Shown piece by piece: positions 5,956 to 8,787 of a DNA stretch of 8,787 bases. The number at the start of each line of letters is the position of its first letter. Position 1 is the first letter of the stretch. The stretch comes from Deltaproteobacteria bacterium (GTDB lineage Bacteria > Desulfobacterota > Desulfarculia > Adiutricales > JAGVGV01), in contig JAGVGV010000590.1 in assembly GCA_020056895.1 (NCBI GenBank), positions 1-8,787 on the forward strand. The letters run 5' to 3'. The notes below the pieces were generated by a model that ran no database searches, was not told where the DNA came from, and saw nothing but the letters and a program-made list of their open reading frames with translations. Both the position numbers and the translations under genes were made by a program.

Positions 5956-8256
5956 ATGACCCGAAAACCCTATTCCTGGATTCTTCTGATGGTTGTTCTG
6001 ACCCTGGTCCTCGCCGGCGCGGCCACGGCCGCTGCTCAGACCGGCGGCGTCAAGGTCGTTACCGGTCCCACCCCCGTCATCAACGGCGATGCGTCCAAAC
6101 CCGAGGACATCACCTTGATGAACGACCGCCTGGCCGTCACCTTTTCGGTGAAAACGGCTTCCCCTTGGGGCGTGGCCCGAGGCGGCATCGTGGACGGCTG
6201 CCCCATCGTGAACGGCAAACCCACGCTGGACCGGATCACCCTGGTGGATTTCCTGCCCAACGCCTGGTCCAATTGGCCGACCACCTATCAGAAGGTCACC
6301 GTGGTCAAGGACACGCCCGAGGAAGGTGTGATCCAGACCGTTCGGGATTGGGAAAAGGTCGAGCTGGTTACCACGTTTTCGTTGAAAAAGGGCGAGGATG
6401 TCATCGCCATGGTCACCACCATGACGAACAAGGGCGACCAGCCCTACCCGGACACGATTTCCGGGTACGTGCTCTGGACCAACGGCGGGTACCTGTTCAG
6501 TACTCCGGGTCTGGCGGAGAAAAAGGGTTCGGCCGAAGGCGCCCTGGCGGATTGGGCGGTGGCCTACGACCAGGATTGGACCGTGGGGCTTCACGGACCG
6601 TACATGACCGAATACGCCTATTTCGCCCGGGATTTGAACACCAAGTGGACCGTGAAGCCCGGCGAAAGCCGCACGTTTGAAGGCTGGGTCCAGATCGGCC
6701 CCAACGGCGATGTTTCAAGCGCCCTGGCCCTGGAAATGAAGCGGAAGAAAATGACCGGCGGCGCCGTTTCCGGCCAGGTGGCGGCGGTGGGCGGCGGGAA
6801 GGTCGAATCCCCCATGGTCGTGGCCGAGAAAAACGGCAAAACGTACACCTGGTGTCTGGCTCCGGGAGGCGCTTATAAATTGAGCCTTCCGGCCGGTAAA
6901 TACACCATATACGCCATCGGCAAGGGCTTCGCCCCAAGCGCCAAGGCCGAAGTGGAAATCAAGGACGGCGCGGCGGTGGAAAAATCCTTCAAAGACCTGG
7001 CGGCGCCCGGCAAGGTGACCTTCAAGGTCAAGGAGGAAGGATCGAACCAGCCGATCGACGCCCGGATCGTGGTCGAGGAAGGGTACGCTCCGGTGGTCAG
7101 CTTTTTGGGCAAGAAAACCTTTTTCACCGACCTGGAAAAAATAGGCGGGACCACGGTGGAGATCGCGCCGGGCAAGTATGTCTTCAAGGTCCAGTCCGGC
7201 GAAAACTTCATCGCCAAGGCCCAAAAAGTGGAGGCCGTGGTCAAATCCAACGAAGCAGCCACGGTTCAGGCCGCTTTGGCCACCGAAGTGAATCTGAAGG
7301 AAAAGGGATGGTACACGGCCGACCTGCACCATCATTCGAACCTGCTCGATGGAGCCACTCCGCCCGAATACGTGGTTCGGTCCGAACTGGCCGGCCGCCT
7401 GGATTTTCTGTTCATCAGCGACCACGATACGGCTCAGAATCACGGCGAATTGGCTAAACTGGCCGGTTTGAGAAAAATGCCCTTCATCCACGGCATTGAA
7501 GTGAGCCCCAGTTACGCCCATTTCAACATCTACCCCACCCAACTCGGCCAGAACATGAGCCTGGACGTGGGGGCCTCCACGGTTCGTCAGTTGTTCGACG
7601 AATCGCGGAAACTGGGGGCCAAGGTCATCGCCGTGAATCACGGTTTCAACGCCTATGGGTATTACTACAGCCTGGATTCGGACAACGTGCCGGGCGGATT
7701 CCAGCCGGATTACGACCTGGTGGAGATCAATTCGGCCGTTCCGGTCAAGGAACAGGACAAGGCGGTTAAAAAGGCTTATGAACTGTGGAATCAGGGGTAT
7801 CGGTACTACTTGACCGCCGGCACGGACACCCACGATGTTTGGGCCGACCAGTCGGGCAAGATTCGGGTGATCGCCCATTTGGATGGCGGACCTACGGTGG
7901 ATGGCCTGATTACCGCGCTCCGGACCGGCCATACGTACGTCAGCTACGGTCCGTTGATCTTCCCGGAGGTCATGTTCGGTGAAGAACTTCGGCTGGAAAA
8001 AGGCAAGTCCATCGACCTCAAATTCGGTTTCCAATCCGTCAACGGCCTCAAATCCGTAGCCCTCGTCAAGGGCGGCCAGGCCGTGGATACCAAAACCGAA
8101 TTCGGCGCGGACAATAAGAAAGCCAACCTGACCTTCACGGTGGCCGTGGACGGCGATGCCTGGTACAGCCTGGCCGTGGAAGACGCGAACGGCAACAAGG
8201 CGTTTACCAACCCCATCTGGGTCAAGGCCGTAACCTACACCAAGACCGCGAAATAG
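5956..8256 (+). CDS. Secreted CehA/McbA-type PHP-domain metallohydrolase
   Basis: This 766-residue exported protein has a clear Sec signal peptide: T-R-K-P at the start, a hydrophobic stretch at 9-23 and a likely A-A-A|Q cleavage after residue 27. Residues about 30-270 are a beta-rich region of unknown family. Residues about 275-450 look like two carboxypeptidase-regulatory-like beta-sandwich modules (P-A-G-K-Y-T-I-Y and P-G-K-Y-V-F-K-V). The PHP metallohydrolase domain (about 452-665) has every expected metal motif: D456-L-H458-H-H460-S with D465-G, S488-D-H-D491, G513-I-E515, H522, N561-H562-G and G622-T-D624-T-H626-D. A beta domain, opened by Y-V-S-Y-G-P-L, closes the protein. CehA and McbA hydrolyse carbaryl; most relatives are uncharacterised phosphoesterase- or amidohydrolase-like enzymes, so the substrate is open. 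With its signal peptide it should act in the periplasm or outside the cell. It appears to be transcribed alone from the region holding the palindrome. Confidence 0.92.
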   Translation: MTRKPYSWILLMVVLTLVLAGAATAAAQTGGVKVVTGPTPVINGDASKPEDITLMNDRLAVTFSVKTASPWGVARGGIVDGCPIVNGKPTLDRITLVDFLPNAWSNWPTTYQKVTVVKDTPEEGVIQTVRDWEKVELVTTFSLKKGEDVIAMVTTMTNKGDQPYPDTISGYVLWTNGGYLFSTPGLAEKKGSAEGALADWAVAYDQDWTVGLHGPYMTEYAYFARDLNTKWTVKPGESRTFEGWVQIGPNGDVSSALALEMKRKKMTGGAVSGQVAAVGGGKVESPMVVAEKNGKTYTWCLAPGGAYKLSLPAGKYTIYAIGKGFAPSAKAEVEIKDGAAVEKSFKDLAAPGKVTFKVKEEGSNQPIDARIVVEEGYAPVVSFLGKKTFFTDLEKIGGTTVEIAPGKYVFKVQSGENFIAKAQKVEAVVKSNEAATVQAALATEVNLKEKGWYTADLHHHSNLLDGATPPEYVVRSELAGRLDFLFISDHDTAQNHGELAKLAGLRKMPFIHGIEVSPSYAHFNIYPTQLGQNMSLDVGASTVRQLFDESRKLGAKVIAVNHGFNAYGYYYSLDSDNVPGGFQPDYDLVEINSAVPVKEQDKAVKKAYELWNQGYRYYLTAGTDTHDVWADQSGKIRVIAHLDGGPTVDGLITALRTGHTYVSYGPLIFPEVMFGEELRLEKGKSIDLKFGFQSVNGLKSVALVKGGQAVDTKTEFGADNKKANLTFTVAVDGDAWYSLAVEDANGNKAFTNPIWVKAVTYTKTAK

Positions 8257-8264
8257 AATAACCG

Positions 8265-8296
8265 GGGGGAACCTCGGCCAACACCGGGGTTCCCCC
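8265..8296. terminator. Strong GC-rich hairpin between convergent genes
   Basis: The arms at 8265-8277 and 8284-8296 pair over 13 bp with a single T-G wobble and a 6-nt loop (CCAACA). It begins 8 bp after the stop codon of the PHP gene. No T run follows on either strand, so it may be a Rho-independent terminator of the non-canonical kind or an mRNA 3'-end stabiliser. Confidence 0.6.
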
Positions 8297-8305
8297 ACGG
8301 CCCTC

Positions 8306-8324
8306 CCACGACCGTTGATCGTGG
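8306..8324. terminator. Second hairpin in the convergent intergenic region
   Basis: CCACGA (8306-8311) pairs with TCGTGG (8319-8324) around a 7-nt loop. It lies between the two convergent stop codons and lacks a T tract, so it may support termination from either side. Confidence 0.3.
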
Positions 8325-8383
8325 ACGCTTCACGTTCTTTCATTCAGCGCTTGGCCGGGCGCCGGATGGGAAGCCTTTTTACC

Positions 8384-8787
8384 CTATTCCCAACTCAAGA
8401 GCCGCCGGGCCGAAACCAGGGCTTCGGTCAGTTTTCCCGCGTAATGGTCCACTTGGCCGGGGCCGTTGTACCGCAGGGCAAAGGCCCGCCAGTTCCGATC
8501 CAAAATGGCCTGAGCCAAACCGCTGGACTGGACGAAGCCGAAAAACCCGGCCACCTGATCATGAACCGACCGCTGGAACGCCAGGACCATGGACCGGACG
8601 TCGGGCCGGCCGGTGACCCGCCAGTTGAACCCCATGAGCTGCGGCAACCCCCACGAGGTGGCCAGGAGTGCGCCGCTGAGGTCCACCGTTACGGCTTTTT
8701 CCACATTGAACCATTCCGCTCCCTGCCCGCCCCGGCGAACGGCCACGGCCGCGCCCGTCTGCCGTCGGAATACATGGGGCTCGAAAC
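8384..8787 (-). CDS. N-acetylmuramidase (PF11860 type), C-terminal part, 5' end outside the window
   Basis: The 133 visible residues match the C-terminal portion of the N-acetylmuramidase family (DUF3380/PF11860), which cleaves the MurNAc-GlcNAc bond of peptidoglycan and is known from phage endolysins and bacterial wall hydrolases. Diagnostic stretches are F-E-P-H-V-F-R-R at the right edge (8785 downward), A-T-S-W-G-L-P-Q-L-M-G-F-N in the middle, and W-R-A-F-A-L-R-Y-N-G-P-G followed by Y-A-x-K-L near the end. The frame is open to the window edge, and the conserved residues before the first possible start (GTG at 8746) show that the gene continues beyond 8787. The catalytic Glu, expected ahead of F-E-P-H, and any signal peptide or peptidoglycan-binding domain lie outside. 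No phage genes are in view, so a chromosomal wall-remodelling or effector role is as likely as a prophage remnant. It ends with TAG (complement of 8384-8386). Confidence 0.88.
   Translation of the reverse strand, partial: FEPHVFRRQTGAAVAVRRGGQGAEWFNVEKAVTVDLSGALLATSWGLPQLMGFNWRVTGRPDVRSMVLAFQRSVHDQVAGFFGFVQSSGLAQAILDRNWRAFALRYNGPGQVDHYAGKLTEALVSARRLLSWE

Noticed and set aside
5533..6594. Reverse open frame of 353 codons
   Set aside because: Two thirds of it is antisense to the 5' part of the clear PHP gene and the rest is low-complexity P/R-rich sequence; typical of high-GC antisense frames.
6715..8343. Reverse open frame of 542 codons opposite the PHP gene
   Set aside because: It is antisense to a gene with complete active-site motifs and shows no domain of its own; codon bias of the sense gene leaves the opposite frame open.

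Overview
The window is about 60% GC by eye. It carries five protein-coding genes, two of them cut by the window edges. Gene content, codon use and the combination of a periplasmic-binding-type sensor kinase, a B12-binding radical SAM enzyme and a CehA-like PHP protein suggest a Gram-negative bacterium of the Desulfobacterota (former Deltaproteobacteria). This placement is an inference from family resemblance and could be wrong.

Layout, left to right. (1) Positions 2-1738 (+): the 3' part of a gene encoding a long tandem-TPR protein, with 16 repeats of about 36 residues in view and open to the left edge. (2) A 111-bp gap holds a weak terminator-like structure and a hairpin that presents the Shine-Dalgarno of the next gene. 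(3) Positions 1850-4045 (+): a membrane-bound hybrid-free sensor histidine kinase with a periplasmic ABC-type substrate-binding domain, a PAS domain and a HisKA_2/HATPase module. (4) Positions 4079-5356 (+), 33 bp later and probably cotranscribed: a B12-binding-domain radical SAM enzyme. (5) Positions 5357-5955: about 600 bp without a convincing gene. It contains a T8 tract inside an inverted repeat, a repeat-like stretch, several small hairpins, a perfect 10+10-bp operator-like palindrome, and a leader hairpin just before the next gene. (6) Positions 5956-8256 (+): a secreted CehA/McbA-type PHP metallohydrolase with all metal-ligand motifs intact. (7) Positions 8257-8383: convergent intergenic region with a strong GC-rich hairpin. 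(8) Positions 8384-8787 (-): the C-terminal part of a PF11860-type N-acetylmuramidase, running off the right edge.

The kinase and radical SAM gene look like one transcription unit. The PHP gene appears to have its own promoter region with an operator and a structured leader. There is no response regulator, transporter, phage module, insertion sequence, CRISPR array or RNA gene in view. No clearly new multi-gene system is visible. The least explained material is the non-coding DNA at 5357-5955 and the two structured translation-start regions.
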